A stretch of 64,000 nucleotides of DNA from Cellulosimicrobium cellulans (GCF_024124905.1 NZ_JAMXST010000002.1:558001-622000); one strand, 5' to 3'; positions 32,918 to 42,635 are shown, counted from the first letter of the stretch. Program-made: numbers and translations. Notes: generated from the letters alone by a model not told the origin.

Positions 32918-34117
32918 ATGAAGATCGATTGGCTCAAGCCCCTCCTCGGCCACCCGGGCCCCTTCGCGACGGTGTACATCGACGCGACGCGGGCCAACGA
33001 GGCAGGGGACCGCGAGGTCGAGAACCGCTGGAAGGGCGTGCGGCGCACGCTGCGCCAGGAGGGCGCGCCCGACGCCGTCCTCGACGACCTCGAGGAGGTG
33101 GTGCTGCGGCCGACGCGGGTCGGGGGCACCCACGGGCGCGTGCTGATCGCGGACGACACGGGCGTGCTGGTCGACCGCGTCGTCAAGGACCCGCCGGCGC
33201 TCACGAAGGGGTCGTGGGGCCCCGTCCCCGCGCTGCTCCAGGCGGCGCGCGCGGCGGACGAGTCGGTGGACTACGTGCGGGTCGTCGTCGACCGCCAGGG
33301 CGCGGACCTCACGTGGTCCGTCGCGGGGGGACACCTGCCGTACGCGGAGCCGGAGTCGGTCGAGGGCGGCCACGACGTCATCAACAAGGTCCGGACCGGC
33401 GGCCTGTCCCACAAGCGCATCGAGTCGCGCGCGGAGGACTCGTGGGAGCGCAACGCCGAGGCGGTGGCCGCCGAGCTGGAGCGCCAGGCGGCGGAGTACC
33501 GCCCCGAGCTCGTGCTCCTCACCGGGGACGTGCGCGCGGTCCCCCTCGTGCGCGGGGCGCTCGGCCGTGCGACGGCGGAGCTCGTCGTCGAGGTCCCGGG
33601 CGGCGGTCGAGGCCCGGGCATCAACGAGGCCGCGTTCGAGGCGAACGTCGCCGACGCGCTCGACAGCTTCCGCGAACGACGGCGCGAGAAGGTCCTCGCG
33701 GAGTTCCGTCAGGAGCAGGGGCGCGAGTCGGGTGCCGTGACGTCCGTCGAGGACGTCGTGGCGGTCCTCGCGCGCGGGCAGGTCAAGGAGCTCGTCCTGG
33801 CCGACGAGTACGGCCAGGACGCGGCGCTCGACGGCCGCTCGCTCTGGATCGGGCCGAGCCCGATGCACATCGCCGCGTCCAAGGAGGAGATCCAGGACCT
33901 GGGCGTCACCGAGGGCCTCGAGAAGCTCCCCGCGACGGTCGCGCTCGTCCGTGCCGCGGTGGGCCAGGACGCCGGCCTGACGTTCGCGCCCGAGGGCAGC
34001 GTCGAGCTCATCGAGGGCGTCGGCGCGACCCTGCGGTGGGCCGACGAGGGCACGCCGCGCGAGGTCGCGGCGACGATGTCCGGCGACGACGCCAGGCTGC
34101 GCGGCGAGATCATCTGA
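32918..34117 (+). CDS. Vms1/bacterial eRF1-like (baeRF) family protein
   Basis: A 399-residue protein resembling mycobacterial Rv2629 and the bacterial proteins with an archaeal release factor-like (baeRF/Vms1) fold. Features are FATVYIDATR near the start, GRVLIADDTGVLVDRVV, VRVVVDRQGADL, the loop LSHKRIESRAEDSWERNAEAVAAELERQAAEYRPELVLLTGDVRAVPLVRGAL and ARGQVKELVLADEY. These relatives are suspected to act on stalled ribosomes or stress, but no activity is established for this one. The ATG has no strong ribosome binding site. Convergent with valS across a perfect hairpin. Confidence 0.75.
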   Translation: MKIDWLKPLLGHPGPFATVYIDATRANEAGDREVENRWKGVRRTLRQEGAPDAVLDDLEEVVLRPTRVGGTHGRVLIADDTGVLVDRVVKDPPALTKGSWGPVPALLQAARAADESVDYVRVVVDRQGADLTWSVAGGHLPYAEPESVEGGHDVINKVRTGGLSHKRIESRAEDSWERNAEAVAAELERQAAEYRPELVLLTGDVRAVPLVRGALGRATAELVVEVPGGGRGPGINEAAFEANVADALDSFRERRREKVLAEFRQEQGRESGAVTSVEDVVAVLARGQVKELVLADEYGQDAALDGRSLWIGPSPMHIAASKEEIQDLGVTEGLEKLPATVALVRAAVGQDAGLTFAPEGSVELIEGVGATLRWADEGTPREVAATMSGDDARLRGEII

Positions 34118-34130
34118 CCCGCCGGCCGCT

Positions 34131-34186
34131 GTGGGCATGGAACGGGCCCGGTTCTGACCGCAGAACCGGGCCCGTTCCATGCCCAC
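34131..34186. terminator. 26-bp perfect hairpin terminator
   Basis: A stem of 26 bp without mismatch (34131-34156 with 34161-34186) and a 4-nt ACCG loop between two convergent stops. It is the longest terminator stem in the window and works in either direction. Confidence 0.88.
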
Positions 34187-34200
34187 GACAGGTGGGGGAG

Positions 34201-37008
34201 TCAGGACTTCTTGCGGGCCTCGGGCTCGCCGAGCTCGGAGGAGACGACGACGATCCCGCCCTGGACGGCCGGGTCGCCCTGGCCCTCCGTGGCCGCGACG
34301 AGGTCGAGCGTGCCGGTGACGCGCCCGCCGTTGCGGACGTCGACGACCGACGCCTCGACGCCGGCGAGCGACGCGGCCGGGACGGCGACCTGCGCCGCGA
34401 GGATCGGCGTGCGCATCGAGACCTTCGCCTCGGACTTGACCTTGCGCAGCGCGGCGAGCGCGTGGCCCGCGGCCGTGAGCACGGCCGGGTCGGCGTCGCC
34501 GGCCGCCGAGCGCGCGACGTCGGACGTCGGCCACGGCGCGCGGTGGATCGATCCCTCCGACGCGCGCCACCACGACCAGACCTCCTCGGTCGCGAACGGC
34601 ACGAACGGCGCGAAGAGACGCAGGAGCGTGTCGAGCGCGATCGCGAGCGCGACGCGCGCGGACCGGGTCTCGGCCGAGACGTCGGACGCCGCGGCGCCGG
34701 CGCCGTACGCGCGGTCCTTGACGAGCTCGAGGTAGTCGTCGCAGAACGTCCAGAAGAACGTCTCCGTGGTCTCGAGGGCGCGCGTGTGGTCGTACGCCTC
34801 GAACGCCTCGGTCGCCTTCTCGACGACGGACGCGAGGCCGGCGAGCATCGCGCGGTCGAGCGTCTCGGTGACGAGCGCGGGGTCGAGGACGATCTCGCCC
34901 GTCCCGGTCTCGGCGTCCACGCCGAACGACAGCGCGAACTTCGACGCGTTGAGGATCTTGATGGCGAGGCGGCGACCGATCTTCATCTGCCCGACCTCGA
35001 ACGCCGCGTCGGTGCCCAGGCGGGCCGAGGCGGCCCAGTACCGCACCGCGTCGGAGCCGTGCTCCTCCAGCAGGCCCATGGGCGTGACGACGTTGCCCTT
35101 GGACTTCGACATCTTCTTGCGGTCGGGGTCGAGGATCCAGCCCGAGATCGCGGCGTTCTTCCACGGCAGCGAGCCGAACTCGAGGTGCGAGCGCACGACG
35201 GTCGAGAAGAGCCAGGTCCGGATGATGTCCTGGCCCTGCGGGCGCAGGTCCATGGGGAACACGCGCTCGAACAGGTCGGGGTCGACCTCCCAGCCACCGG
35301 CGATCTGCGGCGTGAGCGACGACGTCGCCCAGGTGTCCATGATGTCGTTCTCGCCGACGAACCCGCCCGGCACGCCACGCTGGTCCTCCGTGTACCCGGC
35401 GGGCACGTCGGACGACGGGTCGACGGGCAGGACGTCCTCGGACGGGACGATGGGGTGGTCGTGGTCGACCTCGCCCGACTCCAGCACCGGGTACCACAGC
35501 GGGATCGCGACGCCGAAGAAGCGCTGGCGCGAGATGAGCCAGTCGCCGTTGAGGCCGCCGACCCAGTTCTCGTAGCGCACGCGCATGAAGTCGGGGTGGA
35601 ACGCCAGCTCCTTGCCGCGGGTCAGCAGCTCCTGGCGCAGGTCGCGCGTCGTGCCGTCGGCCGTCGTCCAGTCGCGGCCGCCGTTGCGGATGTACCACTG
35701 GCGCGACGTGACGATCTCGAGGGGCTTGTCGCCCTTCTCGAAGAAGTTCGCCTTGCGCTGGGTCGGCACGGGCTCGCCGTCGAGGTCGCCCGCGTCGCGC
35801 AGCGCGTCGACGACGACCTGGCGCGCCGAGAACGTCGTCTTGCCCGCGAGCTCGGCGAACACGCCCTGGCCGGCGTGCGACGTGATCCAGTCCGGCGTCT
35901 CGCGCGTGATGCGGCCGTCGCGCGTGATGATCGACCGCGTCGGGAGCTGCAGCTCGCGCCACCACTGCACGTCGGTGAGGTCGCCGAACGTGCAGCACAT
36001 CGCGATGCCCGCGCCCTTGTCGCGCTCGGCGGCGGGGTGGGCGAGGACGGGCAGCTCGACGTCGAACAGCGGCGAGCGCACCGTCGTGCCGAACAGGTGC
36101 TGGTACCGCTCGTCGTCCGGGTGCGCGACGAGCGCCACGCACGCCGCGAGGAGCTCGGGGCGCGTCGTCTCGATGTGGACCGGAGCGCCGTCGTCGGGCG
36201 TGCCGGGCGCGACGCGGTGGAACGCGACCTTGTGGAAGTGCCCGGGGTAGTCGCGCGCCTCGAGCTCGGCCTGCGCGACCGCCGTCTGGAACGTCACGTC
36301 CCACAGCCCGGGGGCCTCCGCCTGGTACGCCTCGCCGCGTGCGAGGTTGCGCAGGAACGCGCGCTGCGCCGCGGTGCGGGACCGCGCGTCGATCGTCTGG
36401 TAGTGCTGCGCCCAGTCGACCGAGAGCCCGAGCCGGCGCCACAGCGCCTCGAACTGCTTCTCGTCCTCGGCGGTCAGTCGCTCGCACAGCTCGATGAAGT
36501 TGCGGCGGCTCACCGGCACCTGGTCGGCGGCCTTGACCGACTTGCCCTCGCCGCCCTCGTGCGGGGGCTCGAAGCCCTCGACGTAGGGGAGCGTCGGGTC
36601 GCAGCGCACGCCGTAGTAGTTCTGCACGCGGCGCTCGGTGGGCAGGCCGTTGTCGTCCCAGCCCATCGGGTAGAACACCTCGAGGCCGCGCATGCGCTGG
36701 AAGCGCGCGACGACGTCGGTGTGGGTGTAGGAGAAGACGTGGCCCACGTGCAGGGAGCCGGAGACCGTCGGCGGCGGGGTGTCGATGGAGAAGACCTGCT
36801 CGCGGGTCCTGGAGCGGTCGAACGCGTACGTCCCCTGCTCGGCCCAGCGGGCGTCGTAGGTCTCCTCGAGCCCGTCGAGGCTCACCCGGTCGGGTACTCC
36901 CGCGACCACCGCGCGGACGACGTCGCCGGCTACGTGGCCGGCGGAGGAGGTCGTTGCTGCCGTGGCATCGGCCGCGCCCGTCGGCGCGTTCGTCGGGAAG
37001 TCGCTCAT
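34201..37008 (-). CDS. valS: Valine-tRNA ligase
   Basis: A class I aminoacyl-tRNA synthetase that charges tRNA-Val. The 935-residue product has the HIGH motif in PPTVSGSLHVGHVFSYT (HVGH 87-90), GWDDNGLPTERRVQNYYGV, an editing CP1 insert (TTRPELLAACVALVAHPDD), and KMSKS in DRKKMSKSKGNVV. The C-terminal anticodon-binding part ends without the long coiled-coil arm seen in E. coli. Start at ATG 37008, preceded at a distance by GGGAG. A longer in-frame ORF upstream overlaps the neighbouring membrane protein gene and is rejected. No T-box is visible in front of it. Confidence 0.95.
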   Translation of the reverse strand: MSDFPTNAPTGAADATAATTSSAGHVAGDVVRAVVAGVPDRVSLDGLEETYDARWAEQGTYAFDRSRTREQVFSIDTPPPTVSGSLHVGHVFSYTHTDVVARFQRMRGLEVFYPMGWDDNGLPTERRVQNYYGVRCDPTLPYVEGFEPPHEGGEGKSVKAADQVPVSRRNFIELCERLTAEDEKQFEALWRRLGLSVDWAQHYQTIDARSRTAAQRAFLRNLARGEAYQAEAPGLWDVTFQTAVAQAELEARDYPGHFHKVAFHRVAPGTPDDGAPVHIETTRPELLAACVALVAHPDDERYQHLFGTTVRSPLFDVELPVLAHPAAERDKGAGIAMCCTFGDLTDVQWWRELQLPTRSIITRDGRITRETPDWITSHAGQGVFAELAGKTTFSARQVVVDALRDAGDLDGEPVPTQRKANFFEKGDKPLEIVTSRQWYIRNGGRDWTTADGTTRDLRQELLTRGKELAFHPDFMRVRYENWVGGLNGDWLISRQRFFGVAIPLWYPVLESGEVDHDHPIVPSEDVLPVDPSSDVPAGYTEDQRGVPGGFVGENDIMDTWATSSLTPQIAGGWEVDPDLFERVFPMDLRPQGQDIIRTWLFSTVVRSHLEFGSLPWKNAAISGWILDPDRKKMSKSKGNVVTPMGLLEEHGSDAVRYWAASARLGTDAAFEVGQMKIGRRLAIKILNASKFALSFGVDAETGTGEIVLDPALVTETLDRAMLAGLASVVEKATEAFEAYDHTRALETTETFFWTFCDDYLELVKDRAYGAGAAASDVSAETRSARVALAIALDTLLRLFAPFVPFATEEVWSWWRASEGSIHRAPWPTSDVARSAAGDADPAVLTAAGHALAALRKVKSEAKVSMRTPILAAQVAVPAASLAGVEASVVDVRNGGRVTGTLDLVAATEGQGDPAVQGGIVVVSSELGEPEARKKS

Positions 37009-37072
37009 GGTCGTCCATTCTCCCAGATCTCGGGGCCGCTCCCGACGGCGTCTCGCGTCCCGGCCGCCGTCG

Positions 37073-38053
37073 TCACCGGGTGCGGGAGGCGGCGCCCGGG
37101 GCGCCGGTCCCGTCCGCGCCGGACAGGCGTGCGGCCAGGTCCGTGGCCGTCCCCAGGAGGCGTTCCCAGACCGCCGGGTCGAGGAGGTCGAGCGGGCGTT
37201 CGCTGTACAGGAAGAGCCGGTCGCCGGACACCTCCGCCGCGAGCGGCAGGGGTCCGCGGACGAGCGTCTCGACGACCTCCGAGGTGAAGACGGCGCGCGC
37301 GGTGCCCGTCGGGGACCGCACGGGCCCGTAGGCGCGGTGGCGGTCGCCGAACGGGCCGTCGACCGGCAGCTCCCACACGCGCTCGACGCCCCGCGGAGCC
37401 CGGGCGCCCCGCAGGCCCCGGGCGGGTGCCGTCTCCACGACGACGTGGGGGAGGGCGCGGTCGAGGCCGACCATGGCATAGGTGAACTCGAACGGCTCGC
37501 CGTTGCGGTAGCCGGCGCTGTAGGTGTAGGTCGCGACCTCGACGGGGTGGTGACCGCGGGTGCGGACGACGTTCCAGGCGACGCGGAGGATGCCCAGCCG
37601 GAACGCCCCGCTGGGCAGCTCCGGATCGTCGACCCGCGCCTCGAGGTCGAACCCGTTCGCCGCGGCGAACCGGCTCAGGCGGTAGGCCCGCTCGTGGTCC
37701 CGGGCGGACGAGCGCCGCACGCCCCGGGCGACGAGGAGCCCGACGGCGACGAGGCCGACCGCCACGAGCCCGACGGCGATCCCGGCGGCGACTCCGGCGG
37801 CGACGAGCCCGACCACGACGAGGGCGAGGACGGCGCCGACGACGAACACCGCGAGGGCGAGGAGGAGAGCGAGGAAGGCGGTTCCGAGCACCCTGGCGAG
37901 CACCCGGGACGTCACCGAGGATCGCGTGAGCGCTCGCGCCGCGCGCGCCCGGCGCCGGACCTCCCGGTGGTGCGCGCGCACCGCCGCGCGGTCCACGGGC
38001 TCCACGAGGGCTCGCGTGTCGAGGGTCGCGCGGGGCGGGGGAGAGGTGCTCAC
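37073..38053 (-). CDS. Membrane-anchored protein of unknown function
   Basis: 326 residues with a basic N-terminus and two closely spaced, strongly hydrophobic segments (about residues 55-115, Val/Ala/Gly-rich with AVGLVAVGLVAVGLLVARG). A soluble C-terminal domain of ~200 residues follows (SRFAAANGFDLEARVDDPELP, TYTYSAGYRNGEPFEFTYAMVGLDRALPHVVVE). I do not recognise the family for certain. The phrase around FAxxNGxxY/FxxxxxD is shared by uncharacterised actinobacterial membrane proteins. The GTG at 38053 has TAGCCT 7 nt upstream, suggesting a leaderless start. Located 64 nt upstream of valS on the same strand. Confidence 0.75.
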   Translation of the reverse strand: MSTSPPPRATLDTRALVEPVDRAAVRAHHREVRRRARAARALTRSSVTSRVLARVLGTAFLALLLALAVFVVGAVLALVVVGLVAAGVAAGIAVGLVAVGLVAVGLLVARGVRRSSARDHERAYRLSRFAAANGFDLEARVDDPELPSGAFRLGILRVAWNVVRTRGHHPVEVATYTYSAGYRNGEPFEFTYAMVGLDRALPHVVVETAPARGLRGARAPRGVERVWELPVDGPFGDRHRAYGPVRSPTGTARAVFTSEVVETLVRGPLPLAAEVSGDRLFLYSERPLDLLDPAVWERLLGTATDLAARLSGADGTGAPGAASRTR

Positions 38054-38236
38054 CGGCGAGAGGCTATCGGGGGTCCGCGCGGCGCGGGGGGCCGCGGCCG
38101 GATCGGCGGGGCACGTCACAACGGGTCCAAGGTCCCTGGGGGTGATTGGTCATCGGCTCGTAACCTGCACGCAAAGACACGGGTGCTCGTGGGCGCACCT
38201 CGATCTCGTCCCTCGCGCCGACCACCGGGAGCAACC

Positions 38237-40165
38237 ATGACCCTCACGACCACCGACCGCGCGCGCACGACCGGCGCCCTGCCACCGGGCGTCGTCCTCT
38301 CACCCGCGCTCGAGGGGGCGCTCGCGGCGTGCCCGGACCTCGTCGTGCCGTCCTCGCGCGAGGAGCTCTACCGCCTCGCGCTCGGCCCTGACGGCGGTCC
38401 GCGGTTCGTCGTGGAGTACGACGCCGACGGCACCCTCGTCCCCGAGGCCGAGGTGGTGCGCTGCCGGAACGGCGTCGCGGTGAACTACCCCGAGGACTAC
38501 ATGCGCCGTCGCGACCCGGACTGCATGCGCATCGCCGACGACCTGCCCACCGACAAGCCGCGCTACCGCGACGTCTTCGGTGCGGAGTTCGCCCCGGTCA
38601 AGGACGAGACGCTCGCGTGGCTCGCGACCCAGGAGCTGGTGGTCGTGCCGTTCCGCGCGGGGGGACGCACCCACGGCTACCCGTCCCTCGCCGTCTGCCC
38701 GGCCAACGCGGCGTTCTTCGCCCTCGCGCTCGTCGACCTGCAGGGCTGGACCACGTTCGACGAGCTCGGGCCGTTCGAGCCGCGCTCGATCCTCTACGTC
38801 GCCCCGCCGTTCCGCCACACGCGGTTCGGCGGGCGCCAGGTCGTCGTGCACGACCGCTCCGAGACGCTGCACGAGGTGTTCGCCTACAACCTGTACCCCG
38901 GTCCGAGCGCGAAGAAGGGCGTGTTCTCGGTGCTGCTCGACGTGGGCGAGCGCGAGGGCTGGGTCACCGCGCACGCGTCGTCGGTCCGCGTCACCACGCC
39001 GTACGAGAACGAGACCGTCGTCATGCACGAGGGCGCGTCGGGCGGCGGCAAGTCCGAGATGTGCCAGGAGATCCGGCGTCAGGAGGACGGCCGGATCCTG
39101 CTGGGCACGAACGTCGTGACCGACGAGCCGTACGTCATCACGCTCGGGGAGACGAGCGCGCTCGACCCCGTCACCGACGACATGACCCTGTGCCACGCCG
39201 GGCTCCAGACCGGCGACGGTCGCCTCGTCGTCACGGACGCGGAGGAGGGGTGGTTCGTGCGGGTCGACAACCTCACCGGCTACGGCCAGGACGCCCACCT
39301 GGAGCGTGCGTGCATCCACCCGGACGTCCCGCTCGTGTTCTTCAACATCGACGGCGTCCCCGACGCCACGGTGCTGCCCTGGGAGCACACGCTCGACTCG
39401 GACGGCCGGCGCTGCCCCAACCCGCGCGTCGTCGTGCCCCGCCACCTGCTCACCGGCGTCGCCGGGCCGGCCGAGGTCGACGTCCGCACGTTCGGCGCCC
39501 GCATGCCGGCCTGCACCCGGGACCACCCGACCTACGGGATCATGGGCATGACCCACGTCGTCCCCGCCTCCCTCGCGTGGATCTGGCGGCTCGTCGCGCC
39601 GCGCGGGGACAAGAACCCGTCGATCGGCGAGTCGCGCTCGGCGACGGAGGCGCTGGCCCACGGCGGCATGGTCGCGGAGGGCGTCGGGTCGTACTGGCCG
39701 TTCGCGACCGGGACCAAGGTCGCGGCCGCGAACCTCCTGCTGCGCCAGCTCGTGGAGACGGACCGGACCCGGTACGTCCTGACGCCCAACCAGCACATCG
39801 GCGCGTACAAGGTCGACTTCGCCGCGGAGTGGCTGACCCGCGAGTACCTCGCCCGTCGCGGGGGCGGGCGCCTGCGCCCCGAGGAGCTCACCCCGGCCCG
39901 CTGCCCGCTGTTCGGGTACACGCTCACCGAGATGAAGATCGACGGCCAGCTCGTGCGGCCGACGTTCCTGCGGCCCGAGCTGCAGTCCCAGGTGGGGATC
40001 GAGGCCTACGACACCGGGGCGCGGATCATCACCGACTTCTTCGCGAGCGAGCTCCGGCAGTTCCTCACCGACGGCCTCGACCCGCTGGGACGGCAGATCA
40101 TCGAGGTGTGCCTGCGCAACGGCTCCGTCGAGGAGTACGAGGCGCTGACCCCGCTGTACGTCTGA
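38237..40165 (+). CDS. DUF4914 family protein with PEPCK-like P-loop
   Basis: 642 residues. The sequence closely follows the DUF4914 family as I recall it from Bacteroides and other phyla: YMRRRDPDCMRIADDLPTDK, YVAPPFRHTRFGGRQVVVH, YNLYPGPSAKKGVFSVLL, then a P-loop in MHEGASGGGKSEM (266-275), NPTYGIMG-like DHPTYGIMGMTHVVP, EGVGSYWPFATG and PNQHIGAYKVDF. The P-loop resembles that of PEP carboxykinases, suggesting a kinase or carboxykinase-like nucleotide enzyme, but the usual PEPCK motifs are not otherwise evident. The substrate is unknown. TAACCT at 38161-38166 is a possible -10 box, giving a UTR of about 65 nt. Confidence 0.82.
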   Translation: MTLTTTDRARTTGALPPGVVLSPALEGALAACPDLVVPSSREELYRLALGPDGGPRFVVEYDADGTLVPEAEVVRCRNGVAVNYPEDYMRRRDPDCMRIADDLPTDKPRYRDVFGAEFAPVKDETLAWLATQELVVVPFRAGGRTHGYPSLAVCPANAAFFALALVDLQGWTTFDELGPFEPRSILYVAPPFRHTRFGGRQVVVHDRSETLHEVFAYNLYPGPSAKKGVFSVLLDVGEREGWVTAHASSVRVTTPYENETVVMHEGASGGGKSEMCQEIRRQEDGRILLGTNVVTDEPYVITLGETSALDPVTDDMTLCHAGLQTGDGRLVVTDAEEGWFVRVDNLTGYGQDAHLERACIHPDVPLVFFNIDGVPDATVLPWEHTLDSDGRRCPNPRVVVPRHLLTGVAGPAEVDVRTFGARMPACTRDHPTYGIMGMTHVVPASLAWIWRLVAPRGDKNPSIGESRSATEALAHGGMVAEGVGSYWPFATGTKVAAANLLLRQLVETDRTRYVLTPNQHIGAYKVDFAAEWLTREYLARRGGGRLRPEELTPARCPLFGYTLTEMKIDGQLVRPTFLRPELQSQVGIEAYDTGARIITDFFASELRQFLTDGLDPLGRQIIEVCLRNGSVEEYEALTPLYV

Positions 40166-40169
40166 CCCG

Positions 40170-40196
40170 GGCGCTCCGGAGGGCCGTGGGAGCGCC
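40170..40196 (+). terminator. Terminator after the DUF4914 gene
   Basis: An 8-bp stem GGCGCTCC/GGAGCGCC that extends with one bulge into flanking CCGG/CCGG-type pairs, 4 bases after the stop. Confidence 0.6.
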
Positions 40197-40280
40197 GGGC
40201 GCGGACGTCGTCGTGAGGCGGCGGCCGCGCCCGGCGCGACCGGCGGCCCGGGCGGGCTCGAGGGGGGTTAGGGTCGGCTC

Positions 40281-41279
40281 ATGGGTCTGACGATCGGCTA
40301 TGCCGCGATGCTGGAGCAGTTCCACCCGACCGAGGCCGTCGCGCTCTCGGCCTACGCGGAGGAGCACGGCTTCTCCGGCACCATGGCGGCCGACCACTTC
40401 CAGCCGTGGGTCCCCGCGCAGGGCGAGTCGTCGTTCGTCTGGAACGTGCTCACCGCGCTCGGCGAGCGCACGAGGGGCGACCTCGGCCCGGGCGTCACGG
40501 CGCCGACGTTCCGCTGGCACCCCGCGATGGTGGCCCAGGCGTCGGCGACGCTCGCCGCGATGTACCCCGGGCGGCACTGGCTCGGCCTGGGCTCGGGCGA
40601 GGCGCTCAACGAGCACGTGGTCGCGGGCTACTGGCCGGAGGCGCCCGAGCGCATCAACCGCATGTTCGAGGCGATCGACGTCATCAAGAAGCTGTTCCAG
40701 TCCGGGCTCGACAACAAGGACGTCAAGCACTCCGGGCAGTTCTACAAGATGGAGTCCACGCGGCTGTGGACCATGCCCGAGGTCCCGCCGGAGATCCTCG
40801 TGGCCACGGCGGGCCCGGTGACGGCGAAGCGCGCCGGGCGGCACGCGGACGGCCTCATCACGGTCGGTGCGCCGCTGGAGAAGATCTCCATGCTGTTCGG
40901 CAAGTTCGACGACGGCGTCCGTGAGTCCGGCCGGGACCCGCAGGCGATGCCCAAGGTGCTGCAGCTCCACCTGTCCTGGGCGGCGACCGACGAGGAGGCG
41001 CTCGCGAACGCGATGACCGAGTGGCCCAACGGCGGCATGAAGTTCCCCAAGGCCGACATCCGCTCGCCGCACGACTTCGAGCAGATGGCCAAGCTCGTGC
41101 GCCCCGAGGACTTCGAGGGCCGCATGGTCATCTCGGCCGACCCCGACGAGCACCGCGCGTACATCCAGAAGTTCGTCGACCTCGGCTTCGACCGGATCTA
41201 CCTCCACAACGTGGGCCGCAACCAGCGGGAGTGGATCGAGGTCTTCGGTCGCGAGGTCCTTCCGAAGCTGGCGCGATGA
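40281..41279 (+). CDS. F420-dependent LLM oxidoreductase, glucose-6-phosphate dehydrogenase type
   Basis: 332 residues, highly similar in pattern to F420-dependent glucose-6-phosphate dehydrogenase (Fgd): [104 protein letters not shown] and [25 protein letters not shown]. Such enzymes reduce F420 with hexose phosphate or a related substrate and supply F420H2. I would place it in the TIGR03557-like group next to Fgd1 rather than call it Fgd1 itself. TAGGGT is 6 nt before the ATG. The stop overlaps the cofE start (ATGA), so the two are translationally coupled. Confidence 0.9.
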   Translation: MGLTIGYAAMLEQFHPTEAVALSAYAEEHGFSGTMAADHFQPWVPAQGESSFVWNVLTALGERTRGDLGPGVTAPTFRWHPAMVAQASATLAAMYPGRHWLGLGSGEALNEHVVAGYWPEAPERINRMFEAIDVIKKLFQSGLDNKDVKHSGQFYKMESTRLWTMPEVPPEILVATAGPVTAKRAGRHADGLITVGAPLEKISMLFGKFDDGVRESGRDPQAMPKVLQLHLSWAATDEEALANAMTEWPNGGMKFPKADIRSPHDFEQMAKLVRPEDFEGRMVISADPDEHRAYIQKFVDLGFDRIYLHNVGRNQREWIEVFGREVLPKLAR

Positions 41280-42151
41280 CCTCCGGCGGAACGGGCGCGG
41301 TCGTGCCCGACGGCGGCGCGCGCGAGGGCGACGACGCGCGCCTGTCCGTGTGGGCGCCCTCGGGCCTGGGCGAGGTGCGCCCGGGCGACGACCTCGCCGC
41401 GCTCGTCGGCGACCTGCTCGCCGGGGCGCCGCCGGGCGACGCGCTCGCCGAGGGCGACGTCGTCGTGGTGACGAGCAAGGTCGTGTCCAAGGCAGAGGGC
41501 CGCGTGGTCGCCGCCGCCGACCGCGAGCAGGCGATCACCGACGAGACGGTGCGCGTGGTCGCGACGCGCGAGCGCCCGGGCCAGCCTCCGCTGCGCATCG
41601 TCGAGAACCACCTGGGCCTGGTCATGGCCGCGGCCGGGGTCGACGCCTCCAACACCCCCGACGGGACGGTGCTCCTGCTCCCGCTCGACCCGGACGCCTC
41701 GGCCCGGGCGCTGCGGGCCGCGCTGCGCGACCGGTTCGGGCTCGACCGTCTGGGCGTCGTCGTCACCGACACCGCGGGTCGTGCGTGGCGCGACGGGCTG
41801 GTCGACGTCGCGATCGGTGCGGCGGGGATCGTCGTGGCCGAGGACCTGCGCGGCGGGACGGACGCGCACGGCCGTCCCCTCTCCGTGACGGTCACGGCCG
41901 TCGCCGACGAGGTGGCCTCCGCGAGCGAGCTGGTGCGCGGCAAGACGGCGGGCCGTCCGGTCGCCGTCGTGCGAGGGCTGGGCCGGTACGTGGGCGACGA
42001 CGACGGCCCGGGTGCGCGCGCGCTCGTCCGGCCCTCCGCCGACGACCTCTTCCGGGAGGGGAGCGCCGAGGCCTACGACCGCGGCTATCGCGACGGGTTC
42101 GGCGAGGGCTTCCGCGAGGGGTCGGGGAACGAGCCCCTCCCCGCCCGCTGA
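41276..42151 (+). CDS. cofE: Coenzyme F420-0:L-glutamate ligase
   Basis: Adds gamma-linked glutamates to F420-0, the last step of F420 synthesis. The 291-residue product has the CofE core: [92 protein letters not shown] and [14 protein letters not shown]. It lacks the C-terminal nitroreductase-like half of mycobacterial FbiB, so it is a stand-alone CofE. It overlaps the Fgd-like gene by four bases. No CofC, CofD, CofG or CofH is in the window, which matters for the F420 salvage idea. Confidence 0.92.
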   Translation: MTSGGTGAVVPDGGAREGDDARLSVWAPSGLGEVRPGDDLAALVGDLLAGAPPGDALAEGDVVVVTSKVVSKAEGRVVAAADREQAITDETVRVVATRERPGQPPLRIVENHLGLVMAAAGVDASNTPDGTVLLLPLDPDASARALRAALRDRFGLDRLGVVVTDTAGRAWRDGLVDVAIGAAGIVVAEDLRGGTDAHGRPLSVTVTAVADEVASASELVRGKTAGRPVAVVRGLGRYVGDDDGPGARALVRPSADDLFREGSAEAYDRGYRDGFGEGFREGSGNEPLPAR

Positions 42152-42215
42152 GCGGCGGCACCCGGAGGGCGGCAATGTGCTGGCTCGCGGACGGCCGGCG
42201 GGCTAGCCTGCCGGG

Positions 42216-42599
42216 ATGCTGCCCGCCGAGTGGATCCCGCACCGCCGCCCCGACGACCGCGAGCACGTGGGCTGGATCCGTCCCGAGGGCGATGCCTGGG
42301 TCGCGGTGTCGCTCCTCGGGCGCGAGCTGACCGGCCCGGTGGGCTGGCTCGAGGCGGAGGAGGCGCTGGACGGGCTCAGCCTCGCGTGGCTGGCCGACGT
42401 GTGGATGCTCGAGCGGGAGGACGCGCCGCCCCTGCGCGTCCGGCTCGTGGAGGTCACGCCGGACGGCGTGGTCGTGCAGACCGACGACTTCGGCGCGATC
42501 GACGTCCCCGTGGAGCGCTACGACCTCCCGTGGCCGCCCCCGCCCACGCTCCGGCCCCGACGGCCGGGCGACCCGGACGGTCGCGTGCTGTCGCTCTGA
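42216..42599 (+). CDS. Hypothetical protein
   Basis: 127 residues, acidic and Trp/Leu-rich, with no domain I recognise and no signal peptide or membrane segment (MLPAEWIPHRRPDDREHVGWIRP, AEEALDGLSLAWLADVWMLE, VVVQTDDFGAIDVPVERYDLPWPPPP). TAGCCT is 6 nt before the ATG, a clear leaderless promoter that supports the gene being real. It follows cofE by 64 nt but has its own promoter. Confidence 0.75.
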   Translation: MLPAEWIPHRRPDDREHVGWIRPEGDAWVAVSLLGRELTGPVGWLEAEEALDGLSLAWLADVWMLEREDAPPLRVRLVEVTPDGVVVQTDDFGAIDVPVERYDLPWPPPPTLRPRRPGDPDGRVLSL

Positions 42600-42635
42600 C
42601 CGCGACGACCGCCCGGGTGGGGACGCCCGGCGTGG

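Noticed and set aside
32744-37018. 1424-codon open frame on the minus strand
   Set aside because: It crosses the Vms1-like gene antisense and valS out of frame. The real valS frame holds the synthetase motifs.
38237-40165. First read as GTP-dependent PEP carboxykinase because of the P-loop and length
   Set aside because: The motifs fit DUF4914 throughout, while the usual PEPCK kinase and metal motifs are absent.
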